Shown here: positions 13,401-25,774 of the stretch, in pieces
How positions within the stretch are numbered: the stretch's first letter is position 1
How the letters are laid out: each line of letters starts with the position of its first letter
NCBI RefSeq assembly: GCF_949628215.1
Contig: NC_134277.1
Coordinates: 53,268,918 to 53,332,917, forward strand
From: Phalacrocorax aristotelis
Taxonomy: Eukaryota; Chordata; Aves; Suliformes; Phalacrocoracidae
Length of the DNA: 64,000 nt
Reading direction: 5' to 3'
Translations under genes and position numbers: made by a program
The notes under the pieces: generated by a model
What the model was told of the DNA's origin: nothing
The model's database searches: none
What the model saw: only the letters and a program-made list of their open reading frames with translations

Positions 13401-16400
13401 ACCTCCCTGTGGCAAAGCAAGGGTTTGTTCATCGCTTTTCATCTGCCTGCAGGTCACACTGACCAAAGCCATAACATCACCAAGAAGGAAGTCAACAGGA
13501 ACACAGAGGAAGAAGATGAAATTTGCACAAACACCACTGGCTGCTGCTAAAATTAGATGGGAAGGGTGCTGTTTCTTAATTTAGTATTCCTTCCTGCAAT
13601 TTCCCGTCCACTGGGCTTATGCCTGCACCGTGAGAGCGGCAGCCTGGGATGGATGGCTTCCCGCACCAGCTGTTCCCAGAGGGCAGTGGGCTGACATTGC
13701 ATGGCATGTAGGTAGATATTTTTAAAATTATTTGGCTTCCCCCATCCTTCCATGCTAGTTAAGATAACACAGGCGAGCACTGCTGAGCGACCTCACGTCT
13801 AAGCACAGAGCAGGGTCAGGGTGCTGGCTCTGCCCTGCCCCATTATGGGTATCTCAGCCACCTCGGCTGGATGAAGAGACCGTTTTCCCCTGCATGAGGA
13901 ACAGCCAGCTCTGCTCATGAGGAGGTGGTGGATGCAGGAGAGCAGCAGCACCTTGCAGTAGCACTGGCTATACCACTGGCTAGCTGAAGGGCAGCTGCAT
14001 GCCTGCTGGGTGAGGGTCAGTGGTGGAGTGCAGCCAGGGCACTCAACCCAAAGGCAGGCAAACCAAACTACCTCTTACTTCATCCGATGGTTATCTGGAA
14101 ACTGGACTTCAAAGGCATTTTTCACAGGCTGATGCCTCCCTGAGGTACTAACTCAAAATCCAGAGCTGCCAGGGACACAGCGTTCATCCTATTGTTCCCT
14201 TGGCTGCAGCCCTGCTGCCTTCCCTGGCTGAGGAAGGGGCCAAGCTCCTCTTCCAAGAGTTAACAAGAAGCTGACTACTAATAAATCAGCCTCCCAGTGC
14301 TTCTTGTTGCTTCATGCTCCTTTGCTGGGCCTGGGGAAGCGGCCACAGAAGATGCACCAGCATCACGGGGGGGCAGGGGGTTCAACAGTGACTGCTGCTT
14401 TTGGGCAGCACTGGTGAGATACAGAACCTCTCGTTGATGGCCAAGCCACTGAAGTCTCTGCAAGATCCAACTGCTTCGGCAGTGATTTGGCTGAGCACAT
14501 ACCAAATCCATTTGCATTTATACTGGAGAGGAACACAGCCGCCGCAGGGCTCTGAGCAGCTCAATGAAGTGTTTGCAGGAAGGCAGGGTTAAGCGAAGCC
14601 AAGGCCACATTGGGGTTTCTGCTCTGTTTAAAGGATTCATCCCACTCAAGACAGGTGCCTGGCCTCCCCACCACATCCAGCCCCTGGCCAAAAACAGCTG
14701 CCTGAAGGTGCTACCCACAGCCAGGCTCCCACAACCCCCCCCGGCACAGGTGTGCATGGTGGGAGCCTGGGAGCTGCAGCTGAGGACAGGGGCTGTGGGA
14801 TGTCCCGCTTGCCTACAACAGCTTCTGCAGCTCATCAGAGTTTATTTCAGAGGCTGGCTTGCCTTCTGCCATCTTCATTTTAGTATTATTAGAAAGTGGC
14901 TACAACTGAAATAAACGTGGATGAAGCTTGTGGTTTACGAAAGACTATTTATACAGCAGGAAGGAAACCCAGAGCTCTCTTGGTTTCCTATTGTAAAAGC
15001 TTTTCCCAAACTTTTACTCTGGGTTTGCCTGTAATGGGTGTAGCATCCCTCATTTTTGCTCATTTTAGGGAACATCCCAGAGATGAGCAGCCTCTGCATT
15101 TGTCAAGCACCTTTCCTCCCAGGCAGGGCAATCTCCCCCTCACCCACAGGCATCTCCTGAGGCTGGGGTCCCTTCAGGAAAGTGCAAAGCACCAGCAGCT
15201 CTGGGAGGGCAGAGACTCCCCCTCTCCCCCCCCACCTTCTCCTGTCCCATGGGGAAAAAACATAGCTTTTTTTCCCCACTATATGATTTCCTTGGAAGTT
15301 TCCTTTTGTTATATGTGTGGGATGAGTCTGTTCAGACCATTTCTGACCAAGGAAATGCCCTTTCTCCTATAAAGTATTGGTGTCCTAGACCAGTGGGGGC
15401 TGGTCCAGCCCTGCCTTTGCTCTGCTCTGCCCCTGGCCAGACTCATGATTTCAGGGCACCCTTTTTTTGGCCATGAAGATCTCCTGATGGGATGCATTAA
15501 GCCAGGAAGAAAGACGGAAAAAGGCATGAACCTCCTAGTGCAGGTCCTGGCACGCAGCCCCAGGGTAACGCTGCTTTCCCCCAGCCCTAACCCCACGACT
15601 CCATTGCAGTGCAAAGCCAGGAAGAAGACTAATTGCCAACATTGTTGCCAAGAAACCTGACCTGTCCAAAACCGTTGTGCTGTTTTTAGCATCTTCCATC
15701 CAGGAATCTCACAAGCGTGTGACTGAGGAGGTATTTTTACCTTCCTCCCTCAGCATTCCAGGCAGGATAGCTGGTGCTTCCACAGTGTAAGCTGGTCACC
15801 AGGGCCTGCCGTGAGCGGGGAACATCAGCCAGGCCCACCACCAGGATTGTCGATTTCCAGCTCCTGACACCTGGAGAGCCTGTGGATGACCCAGCAGTGG
15901 TGTTTCTCCACCGAGTTTAGTTTTCAGGGTCAGAGCTGTAACTGGTGCTTGAAATGCCACCCCGGTGCTTCTGTAAAGAGCAACAGAGAAGATTAGGAGG
16001 GACAGCAAATGTGGACTAAGGACAAAAATAATGTAAAATCATGGGACTTTTTTTCAGATAAACAATGTGTGAAGGCTGGCCACAGCTCTTCTGCTGTGCA
16101 GAGCCCTTTCCCATGCATGCCCAAGCCCGAAACCCAGAGTCAGGTTTTTGAGGACCCAGCCAGATGGAGACCTGGCCAAAGAACAGCAAGTGAGAGATAG
16201 AGAGACATACCTCCAGCAGTGCTCAGCACTCCAAACCCAGCCTCCCCATCCCAGTGCTGCTGACCTCCCTCAGGTGACAGAGAAAACAATGCCTTGAGGG
16301 AGTTGCTGGGGGACTGACGATCCCTCCCATACAGCCCCTGGGACCCTCACATGCATTTCCCTCGTCTGAGTCCGTCTTCATGCAGAAAAATCTCTGCAGG

Positions 16401-17150
16401 CATCCCTGGCACACCAGCATCAAAATGCAGGGCTGCACAGGGTTTGGCATGTCTGGAAGAGGCAAGTGGGCACATCTGGGTGCTGCTACACCTTCCAGTG
16501 ACAATCCATGACCAGATTTGGCCAAGCCTTTGATGAAAATCACACCGAGCGTTTTCATCCATCGGCTTTTCTGGACCTGAAAAACATGTTCTGAAGTAAC
16601 CTTCTCTTGTGACACCAAAAAGGAGGGAATTGAAACAGAAGTGTCCAGGTTGGGCCTGGGGATCTTTCCTGTGGACTTGGGAGCCACTGCTCTGCCCAGG
16701 ACACTTGTTACAGTAGGTGGGACACGTGGCAGCAATACCCTGCCTTAGTACAGAAGGAAAAAATACCTTCAGCTGACTCCCCGCACAGGCAGAAGAGACA
16801 TCATTGAGAGTGGGACTGGGCCAAGGCAATAGGTCAGTCCTATCCTTCTGAGAAAATTAAATAAATTACAGTCAGGTAGGAGCCAAGAACAACCAGAGCC
16901 TTTAGCTTTTCACTGAACAGGTGATTTTCCATGTGACAGAGACTTAATTTCCCTGCATCGGTTCAATCAGTGTCACAGGAGACATCTGAAGGTCTGGAAC
17001 AATCTGAAAGTCACTGGCACTTCTGCTCCTTCAGTGTCGGTGACATTTCCTCTGAGCCTCCCACACCACCCCATCCCTGGAGGTGCTCGGAGCTTGAGCT
17101 GATCCTGGATGCAATCTGGGCAGAGAAGGCAGGCAGTGCTTTTACACAGC
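10409..17150. other. intergenic, no gene recognised
   Basis: GC-richer sequence with short runs of C or G (for example 12140-12149, 14368-14374) and chance open frames only. No repeat family was identified by eye. Confidence 0.6.
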
Positions 17151-17443
17151 TTATTCATCAACTGCTTGCCATCTGTAAGTAGCCCAAGTCTGAAGGTCCG
17201 CCTGCACACCTACTCCTTGGTGGATGCCACATAACTCATCAACTTTCTTGGGAGGCATCAAATTAAATCCAAGGTGCATGAAATCTCCTGGGGTTTCAAT
17301 GAGCCCAGACTCTTCTTTGACGAAGTGGTAGTCATCTGAGGAAAAGGATGCAAGCTCCAGACTCTCCTTCGGACAAAGCCAAATGCCAGCAAGGCCCGTG
17401 GTAGGAAGGATGGTGCTTGGTGTGTGGGTAACAACATATTTTA
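17151..17443 (-). other. unrecognised exon-like open stretch, 97 codons
   Basis: After a pyrimidine-rich CTCTCCAG acceptor (44-45 bases into 17401-17460), the minus strand stays open for 96 codons to a TAA at 17151-17153. The translation includes KYVVTHTPSTILP, then CPKESLELASFSSDDYHFV, KEESGLIETPGDFMHLGFN and LMPPKKVDELCG, with protein-like composition. Possible donors TAG|GTGTGC and GGA|GTAGGT lie near 17204-17211. I do not recognise the protein. In GC-rich intergenic DNA an open run of this length is not significant alone, so this is a candidate only. Confidence 0.25.
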
Positions 17444-18770
17444 CTGGAGAGCAAAGACCTTTTCAGCCTTCAGGATGTATTCATAAGGATATCTCTATTT
17501 TTAAGACATCAGTGAGAGATACTTGAAGCACTCAGCTTGAACCATCAGGGAGTTAATATCCCTGACTGAAATTCCTCCTCTGGGAAAGCAACCCTCAATG
17601 AAAACCCAGCATGCCATCCCTCCACAGTGTGCTGCAAATCGGCTTAGCATGCTGAACACCAAGCTGTGCGCCCGTCCTCCTGTGCTCAGCTGGGGCCAGA
17701 GCACAGCTGACACCACAGGCGGGATGCTGCCGGCTGCAAATTTGGGCATCACTGCCCCGTGCAGACACAACCAGCACAGCGGTGCCTGGGGACAAGGTGC
17801 TCTGCAGGGGCCCGAAGCTGCGGTGGATGCTCCTGCCTCTGGCAGCTGCTGCTCCAGGATGTTGGGAGATGTGGCTGGGGTGGCAGGCGCCAGCCCCCAG
17901 ATCCTGAATTAGGCCAGTGGAGTTGTAACATCTGGCAATGTAGCTGCCTTTCTGCAGGGATTAGGCACAAGCGCCTCTCAGACGCTGTGACGTAAATACC
18001 CCGAGATGCGGCTTGTGGATGCTGGCGGGTCTGAACATCTGTGCTCTCCCTCTGCCCAAGGGGCTCGGGGGCTGCTCCAGGGGCCCGGCGAGGAAGGCGC
18101 CTGCGGTCACGCGTCCCGCACTCCTCTCCTGGCTGTGGCTCCAGCCTCCCCAGGGGACATTGCCCTCCCCAGGGGTGGCTGCTGTGTCAGGCACCTGCAA
18201 GGCATTGCTGCGGCGTGGGAGGAATTACAGCAGCGAACGGGAGCAAACCTCCCCCAGGAAATGGGGAGAAACTGCCAGTAATGAGGCAATTATCTGAAAA
18301 GGCTGAGAGCTACCCCAGGAGCTCAGGAAACCTGTCTCAGTCATGGGACAAGGCCATGGCCAGAGGGGACACCAGCTGCCGAGGCACATTCCCATTCATT
18401 GTGCAAAACCAGGGCCAGTTTTTTATATCCCATATATCAGTACAGAGTATCTCTACATCAGCTCATGTAAATAAAGACATAAGAACAACTTGCTGTTTTG
18501 GAGACATTGGTCTTGATTAGCACTTTAAGCAGCGTTAAAAATCCTTGTTTCTGAGTTGCAGGATACCTTTACATGGCAACTACATTTTCTGTGTGGTTTT
18601 CATTTCTTTTAAGTGCACACAAGTGCAGCTGCAACACTGTCTCGTGGTTCCTTCTTGGCATTTTGTGGTGCATTCACCAGTCTGGGGCACTCCACGTGGC
18701 TGTGGATTTCAGACCAGTTTAGCTCAGGATTTTGTCTTTTCCACTGCCACTGGAGCTGCCTGAGGCGCAC
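17444..18770. other. intergenic, locally GC-rich (about 18000-18280)
   Basis: The stretch 18000-18280 is GC-rich, with scattered CpG (GGCCCGGCGAGGAAGGCGCC, CACGCGTCCCGCA). It supports several overlapping open frames on both strands, none convincing. No promoter or exon was assigned. Confidence 0.5.
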
Positions 18771-19390
18771 AGAATAATTCAGGTGGGAAGGGACCGCGGC
18801 AGGGGCTCTGGTCCGACCTCCTGCTCAAAGCTCAGAGCAGAGTGCTCAGGGCTGTATTCAGACAGGCTGCAAAACGTCCAGGTACGCAGCCTGCAGAGCC
18901 TCCTGGGCACCTGCACAGCCACCCTGGGACCTCCCCTGCGCTTGCTGCAGTTCACTGACATCCATCAGGTACTGGGGGGCATGCAGTATCCACACATGGT
19001 CCAACGAGCATTCAGTAGAGGGAGAGAATTCTTTCCCTTGACCGAATGGCTGTGCTCCCGTCCATAGGAGTGAGATGCTGCTGGTCTCCATTGCTGCCAG
19101 GGCATGCTGGGGGCTCACGCTCAGCTCCTGTCCCACCACCCCAGGCCTTTCCCGCAGAGCTGCTCCCCAGCCAGTCCCTCCCCAGTATCACTGTCAGGGG
19201 TTAATCCTTCCCAGGTGCAGCACTTGGCACTTGGCACTTGTCCTCGCTGAATTGCATAAGGATCCTTTCAGCAGTTTTCTGAAGCCAGGTGTGCCATTTG
19301 CCTTCCTCCTGTCACTGGGACCTCCCCTGAGCTCCAGGACCTTTCAAAGGTGATGGACAGCAGTTTTTCTAAAAGATAGCGGCCAGCCCT
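18771..19390 (-). mobile_element. CR1 LINE fragment, internally deleted, minus strand
   Basis: Read on the minus strand, the right part translates to LLSITFERSWSSGEVP. I recognise this as the CR1 reverse-transcriptase segment close to LSIIFEKSWxSGEVP, followed by a frameshifted match to the next CR1 bases. The copy then jumps to the late part of ORF2 (minus-strand GAGGACAAGTGCCAAGTG and CTGCACCTGGG, near 19205-19250). It ends at 18771-18800 with the inverted 3' end (plus strand AATTCAGGTGGGAAGGGACC). About a kilobase or more of the usual RT sequence is missing between these parts. The upper boundary is uncertain. Confidence 0.82.
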
Positions 19391-19485
19391 CTCCGCGCCC
19401 ATGGGTGCACGTGCAGCCTGGCTGCTCAGGCGGACGTGCATGGACGTTCTCTGACTCAAGCCCAGACTCGATCCAACTCCTCCAG

Positions 19486-19605
19486 ACTCCCATCAAATGG
19501 GACCACCATGTCCACCAGGACTATGGATTACAAATTCTGGTGCAGGAAGAGCACATGGAAGAGGAACTGAAATCATCGCGTAGGAAGGAGCAGGTGTTAA
19601 GCTGA
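19486..19605 (+). other. unrecognised exon-like open stretch, 39 codons plus stop
   Basis: An ACTCCTCCAG acceptor precedes ACT CCC ATC. The frame reads TPIKWDHHVHQDYGLQILV, then QEEHMEEELKSSRRKEQVLS and a TGA at 19603-19605. A CAG|GTG donor at 19593/19594 would allow a 108-nt frame-neutral exon instead. Composition and charge pattern look protein-like. It lies about 100 bases outside the minus-strand CR1 copy. No family was recognised; evidence is limited to appearance. Confidence 0.25.
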
Positions 19606-22530
19606 CACCTTTTCTAGTCATGGAAAATTGAATTTCTAAGTAAATGGGACTGTTTGTTTGCATGCTTCCTCCATGCAACCACATTTCCATAGCTTCACAT
19701 GGATGGGGATTGTCCTTGTAGGTGGAAAGACCGGAAGACACACAAACCTGGTATTTAGGAAAAACAATGTTGATGGAAAGAGCAGGTTTTAAAAGGAAGA
19801 GCTGAAGGCTAATGAAAAACTGATCAAAGAGTAATATGAATCACATGCCAGAATGACACCATGACAAGAGCAGAAGATGAAATAGAAGGTGGAAGCATGC
19901 CTATTGCCAACACCCGTAACGAACCCCACTACTTATAATCACTTCATGATTTAATAAACTGGCCTCCTCACCCGTACCAAATGAAATCCCCCAGGCTTTC
20001 AGGCATCTACTGTTGACCATCTGTCTTTACAGACAGAAATATTTTAGTATCTTTTAAATCAGTGTCACGTGTGTCTCTCTTCCACAATTTCCAGGAATTT
20101 CTGGGCTAGCATTTACTGTCTGCACAGCTAAAGAGATGATCTTTTGTTGTACCAAAATCTTGTGATCTGACTTAATTTTCTGGCTGCTTCTTTCTCCATA
20201 ATACGCTCCCTTTTTTTGTTAGCTCCTCTATGTTTAAAATTATGGGACCTTACCACTGGCCCTCAACATTACCCATCAATGACCCAAACAGGATGACTTT
20301 ATAGAATATATTTTTTACAGAATATTTTTCTCTATTTTTTTAGAGCTCAACCTCACTATGTAGATTTTGCACCATTCTACGCAGCAGCTCATCTTCTTCA
20401 CTATAAGCAGCTACTCACAGATTTGAAATCTGGAAGTGCCAGACAGAATTGCACTACAGTCAGAAGAGGATTTGGTTGGGGGGGGTTGGCATTTTTTTTT
20501 TTTACTTGCTTTTTTGTTTAAAATCACTGCATTTTTGGACATCACCAGCTACCTTATGCTTCGTACCCATGACCATTTTGCTTTTGCTAGCCAGAGGCAT
20601 GGAAGAGCTGGACAGTAGAGACTGAGTATGCCTCAAAAGAACAACAGATGTAAGGTGAAGTCAACACAGAAGAATTTAATTTGATTTATTAGAAACCATA
20701 CCATTAAACCATTCTGTCTGGACCCTGGGCCCTTTGCCTGTATCCTCCTAGGCCAGGAGGCTTCTTCAGGCAGCTCCGGTTTAAAAATTAGCTTTAGCCT
20801 TACCCCATTTGGGATTAGTCCCAAACATCGTTCTCCATCCCACCAGTCTGAGGTTGGGCGATGGAGAAGCATACAGAAGCAAACAGTGAAGTGGCTCAGC
20901 GAATTTACAGCAGCTCTTCCAGATGCTGAGATTAAAAGACGCCTGAGTTATTAGCTGTGGACTAGCTACGAGTCTGTGGTCCCAAGGGTGGCAGTAAAGC
21001 CGGAGAGCCACAGCTGGTGGAGCTGACGTATCTGAGGTCTAACTGCTGCGACGTCAATGGGGTGCCAGGGTATTTCAAGGTGAAGTGTTTTACATAAGAC
21101 CCACTAAGGCCCACACAAGACTTCAGGAGGATGCTGAGATTTAGTGGTGGGAGCCAGAAAGAACAGCAGCAGCAACATCCTTTAAATCAGAAACTCGATG
21201 CACCATTAAAGGCAACACGAGCAAGGCACGCAGAGCCATCCTTTTAAAATGCAGTGAGGATGAATACCCGGCTTGCAATCTGACGCAACCCAAATGCACG
21301 GGACTAAGCTCCGCTACGCCCCATCTCAGCATCGGGACACTTCTCTACAGGCCAGAGACAATCTCCGATGGGGCAGCTGAGCAGTCTCTGTGCCCAACGG
21401 CTGGAGAAAGCACAGAGATCTGAAGCGCCTGAGGCACAGCCATGAACAGGAGTGCATGACGGCTGAACCCTGCTCGCCCAGGATGGCAATTACCAAGTGG
21501 TTTTGCCTCATTGTCCCCTTGCTCACCAGAGCAACAAAAACCTCAGTACCAGGAGTTTTTGCAGGCACAGTGGGAAGTGGAGATAAGGCGAATGGCAGGC
21601 GGGGACGGTGGGGGGTCGAGGAAAAGGGCAGGACAGCGTCGGGGCAGGGCATGAGGCCGTGGTGTGTCTGGGGTGGGGGCAGCCCCATAGGGTCTTTTCC
21701 CAAAGTCACTGTAGGAGCAGGAGAAGGAGAGACCAGGGCTGGGGGAGCAGAGCACGGCTGTGGGGAAGGCAGGCAGGAGACTGGGGAAACACAGGCAGGA
21801 AGAAGAGAAGGAAGGTCCTGGGCATGAGCTGTCACTAAGCTGCCCTGCAGGGAAATGCTGGGAATGGGAAAGTGATGTTTTTCTAAATTGCCCCTTTGAG
21901 AAGCCCTTAAAACGCACACCCGTGTACATCCTTGTATTCAGGGAAAGCTTTTTTCTGCATCTTTCCCAAACCTACTAAAGCCACCATGTAAGGAAAGCAT
22001 TTGTCAGTACACGTGGAGGCATTCCTGCAACTCCCTCACACACCACCGACCCACTTCAGGGTGTGCTCATTGAAAGATATTGGGGAAAAAAACCCACCCT
22101 TTCTAAACAGGAACCGTAGCTCTAAATTCAAGGTACTTTCCTACTGTGCGTCTTTATTGGAGGCACCAGCAAGGTGCTCCTGAGAAAGGCAGAGATTGCA
22201 AACAGAGCCTGAAGTTTCTCCTGCTCCCAGAGAAAGAAAGATAAAGCCTTCGTGAACCCATTAGTTGAATTTCATAAGGCAGAGGATGTTGCCACCTGCT
22301 GCTTAAATATGGGTAGACATTGGTTTTCCTGACATTTGGGTAACTTCTGGGTTTTAAACTGTTTTGCAGCCCAATACGCAGGGTGGAGGGGGGAGCACTG
22401 GGAAGGAACACTGCATGTTCCAGGGACTAATGGCTGGTTTTTTGTGCTTGTAACTCAGCTGTCAGCGACTCCTCTTCCACCGTACTGCTGGCGAAAACAA
22501 TGGACCACAAAACACTCCCTTCTCTTCAGT
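19606..22530. other. intergenic, no gene recognised
   Basis: Mixed composition, turning purine-rich around 21590-21830 (GGGGACGGTGGGGGG and similar), which produces long but low-quality open frames on both strands. Nothing else was seen. Confidence 0.6.
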
Positions 22531-22619
22531 TTCTTCACTGTAAACAGATTTGCAAATCAGGTGGGCTGCAACAGTGTTTCTTCATTGTCAACAGGTCTGC
22601 AAATCAGGTGGGCTGCCAC
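22531..22619 (+). repeat. 47-bp tandem duplication (two copies)
   Basis: TTCTTCACTGTAAACAG followed by TTTGCAAATCAGGTGGGCTG (22531 onward) recurs from 22578 as TTCTTCATTGTCAACAGGTC and TGCAAATCAGGTGGGCTG. The unit is 47 bases, the second copy slightly short and diverged at a few positions. Confidence 0.85.
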
Positions 22620-25600
22620 GGCAAGGAAACGTCACCTGCAAAGCCTTGAGAGGAGCCCAGGTAGGTACTCAGTTGCCACTTCTTCCCTGGTGCCTCTTAA
22701 GTACAAGCTACAAATTTTGGGGGATAATGAGGACCATGGGTGGCCAAACCTCGGGCACCCAAAAGCTATATTCAAGAGAGAAGTGGCTTTTCAAATTCTT
22801 TTTAAAGAACTGTAACAACCACATAACCTTATACACACTAGGAACTGGCATTGCACTGCTGCCCCTATTTGCAATTCAAAGAATTGGGTTGTAGTACTGA
22901 GGATTAGAGCGTACACTCTTTGTAAAGGATTAAATAAAAAGGCCCCTGTTTCTGTGAGACAGTGGCTTGCCAGTCAGAGAGAAACAAAGTAAAAGCAGCC
23001 AGGGTTGCTCTGCAGGCAGAGCTGATGAAGCAGCAACATTGGACTGCTGTTCCCCCTGGTGAAATGCCTCTGGGGAAAAAATCTCTTAATTACAACCATC
23101 TGGAAGAGAGTCTCAGCTGCAGATGCAGTCGTGATGCTGGGGAGGGGCAGCAGGGCAGAGCTGGGGACAGGGCTGAGCGGCCAGGCCAGCGCTGCGGCTG
23201 GGCAGGGACAGCTCATGGCGACTATGCTGCATCCATCCGTGGGGCCAGGGGAGAAACCCCACTGGAGTTTGGCACGCAGTCCTGGGGGGAACAGAGATGC
23301 AAAACCTTGGGAATCACGCTGACTCAGTCTGAACCTGCTTTCACTGGATAGGATGAATTTATGCTGCTACTTACTACTTGGTTAGTTTTCTGGGAGTTTA
23401 GTCAGCTCCATGCGGGGTCTAAAACCACCCAAGCAGCAGCAGAGAGGGAAGGCGAGGAGCTCAGGCCATACCAGACGGCAGGACACTCAGCCACGGAAGC
23501 TGGCCAAACCTGTTTCATATATTTTGCCAAGACTAACGCCCCTGCCTTCATCCCCTGCAGCAAAGATATTTTACCTTCTGTAGGGACACCAGATTTTCTG
23601 TTTTCTGGGTGGAAAACAAGAAAACTACAATTTAGGTGATTTTCCCAAGTTCTTAGAGACCTTTATTGGCCAAGTGAAAGCCTGAAGGCTGTCAGCATGA
23701 TTCTGAGACTTGGCATGTACAAAGTAAAGCCGCCTTCTTCGCAAGGAACCAGTAGTGTGCTGGTATATTCATACTGCTCCAGTTAATCTTTGCTAAAGCC
23801 CACAGACCAGGGCTGCTTTTGCTGGGAAGAAGGCGGCAGAATCAAATTGTTTCTGAATTTTAATAACATTTCCTCAGGCATACGTGAAGTTCAAATCAGC
23901 AAAGATTTCATAAATTCACCATCACACTTGCCTTGTAAGAACCATATGGATGAGTCAAGTCTGGGGAGAAGTGATTCAGCAGCTCCCAAAGGAGAGGAGC
24001 CAGTTATTTTCAAAGTATCTAAATGAGAAGCTCTTGAGATCAGAAAAAGGGTTCCTCTTGCCCCTCAGTGATCTTGATAAACTATAAAAATCTACCTTGG
24101 TCATTGCAACATGGCTGCTTTTTGCATTTTATTTCATTGGCTTCCATGAATATCATTGCTAGCAGACTAGCGATGGTGGGAATCAGAGAAGCCAGAGGAA
24201 TAATATTCTCAGGAAAGCAAACCTGCAAGTTTTACCTTGACTTATGTGGTCTAGCTGTTCCAGGGCAAGCTGAAAGATGATCACTTTCATTAAAAAGTTG
24301 CTCTGGCTGCACAAAGCAAGCGTCTTGGCTGCCCCAGAGACCTCTCTGGATGACAGCGCAGAGGTGATACATTACAGAAAGAGAACCAGAGCTGTGTTCC
24401 CAATCATGAGGGGGACAGACAAAGATTTCTTCTTATTTTCCTATGTCGGTCAGCAGTTTCTTCTCATGCTACTGCTTGTGAATCTATTCCCCCGGTCATC
24501 ACTTTTAAAAACTCGTGAGAAGAAAAACAGGATACAGGGACTATTTGCACCTGCAGCCTCCGCAGCAGCACTGCCTGGCATCCCAGTCCACCTGCAGGTC
24601 CCACAGTGCAGCTGCTGGGCCCCCAACCCATAGTTGTAGATGCCCTCCTGCATCTCCTGCTCACATAGGGATGCCCCAGGCAGCTGTAGATATCTGATGA
24701 ACGGATCAAATCTCCGATCTCACAGCTATATATCCTGGCAACCACAGGCAGGGAAAGACCTTCTGCTTACTGAGCTTCCTCACTGCTGCCTGTAGGCAAA
24801 GATGACCGGTAACCTGTATCAGCAGACCAGGATGGTAGGAATAGTGCTTTGTTCCAGAACCGGTGGTTGGTTAGATCCGGGTGCGGTGGGAATCCCATTT
24901 GCAACATCTGAAAGAGACCTCTGCTATTTTTACCAGGATATAGTAGTGCACATTTCTAAAGATGAACGTTTGTGACGAGTTGGAAGCGAAGCCTCCAAGA
25001 GCAACAGCTGAGCAGCTCCTGGGAGAAGCAACCATGTGGCAACAGGAAGGCAGGGGTGGGCAAAACCACACCCCAGTGCAACGCTTCAGAAGTGCTCTGT
25101 TCCTGAAGCGGTTGGTAGGAGCAGCTCATTTCAGGAACAGCAACACAGCAGGTCCTGGTGTCAGGGGCAGGCTATCATGATGGCTGGCCACCAAACCCAC
25201 CAGCCACCTGGCAGAGCGAGGTACTCAACAGAAGGTAGACCAAAGCAGGCATGAGTTGTGGAGAAGGGTGTAATTGCTTTTGCTGAGCCTTAAATAGCGT
25301 AAGGTCAGGAGGTGGAGAATTGTAAACTGCATTAAGACAGGCTTGTAAACATTAAGATTAAGCTGACAGGAAACCCAAGAACTGTGTGCAAAAGCAACCT
25401 CAGCAGCTAGCCCCCAGGGAAAAGCACATCCTTACCCTGGGCACCTAACACAGCCTGTCCTGGCTACCCAAAGACAACCTAAGCTTGACACTATTGCACT
25501 AACTCAGAAGATGAACCCTTCATATACCGGTTTGCTCCACAGGTTCACCTACACTTTCTCCTTATTTCCAAAGCATGAACTGGTAAGCCTGCCCAATTCT

Positions 25601-25774
25601 TGACCTCCATATTGATTTGTTTGTATTGAAGCAATTAAAAGCATTAATGTTTTAAGCCACTTAGAGTTAAATCAGATTGAGGGGTTTCTTGAATCAATGA
25701 AGACAAAACCAACACTCTGCTCTTCTCAAACAGTTAAGAATCTATTCTTCATGCTTATTCTGGAACTGTTTGAG
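22620..25774. other. intergenic, no gene recognised
   Basis: No coding, RNA or repeat feature could be supported before the CR1 fragment that begins at 25775. Confidence 0.6.

Noticed and set aside
16223..16829. Overlapping 170- and 160-aa minus-strand open frames
   Set aside because: Two different frames are open over the same DNA, as expected for GC-rich noncoding sequence. Neither shows domains or splice structure.
21326..21929. 197-aa minus-strand frame overlapping several plus-strand frames, Ser/Pro-rich
   Set aside because: It arises from a purine-rich stretch lacking stop codons; the composition is simple-sequence-like and four frames are open at once.
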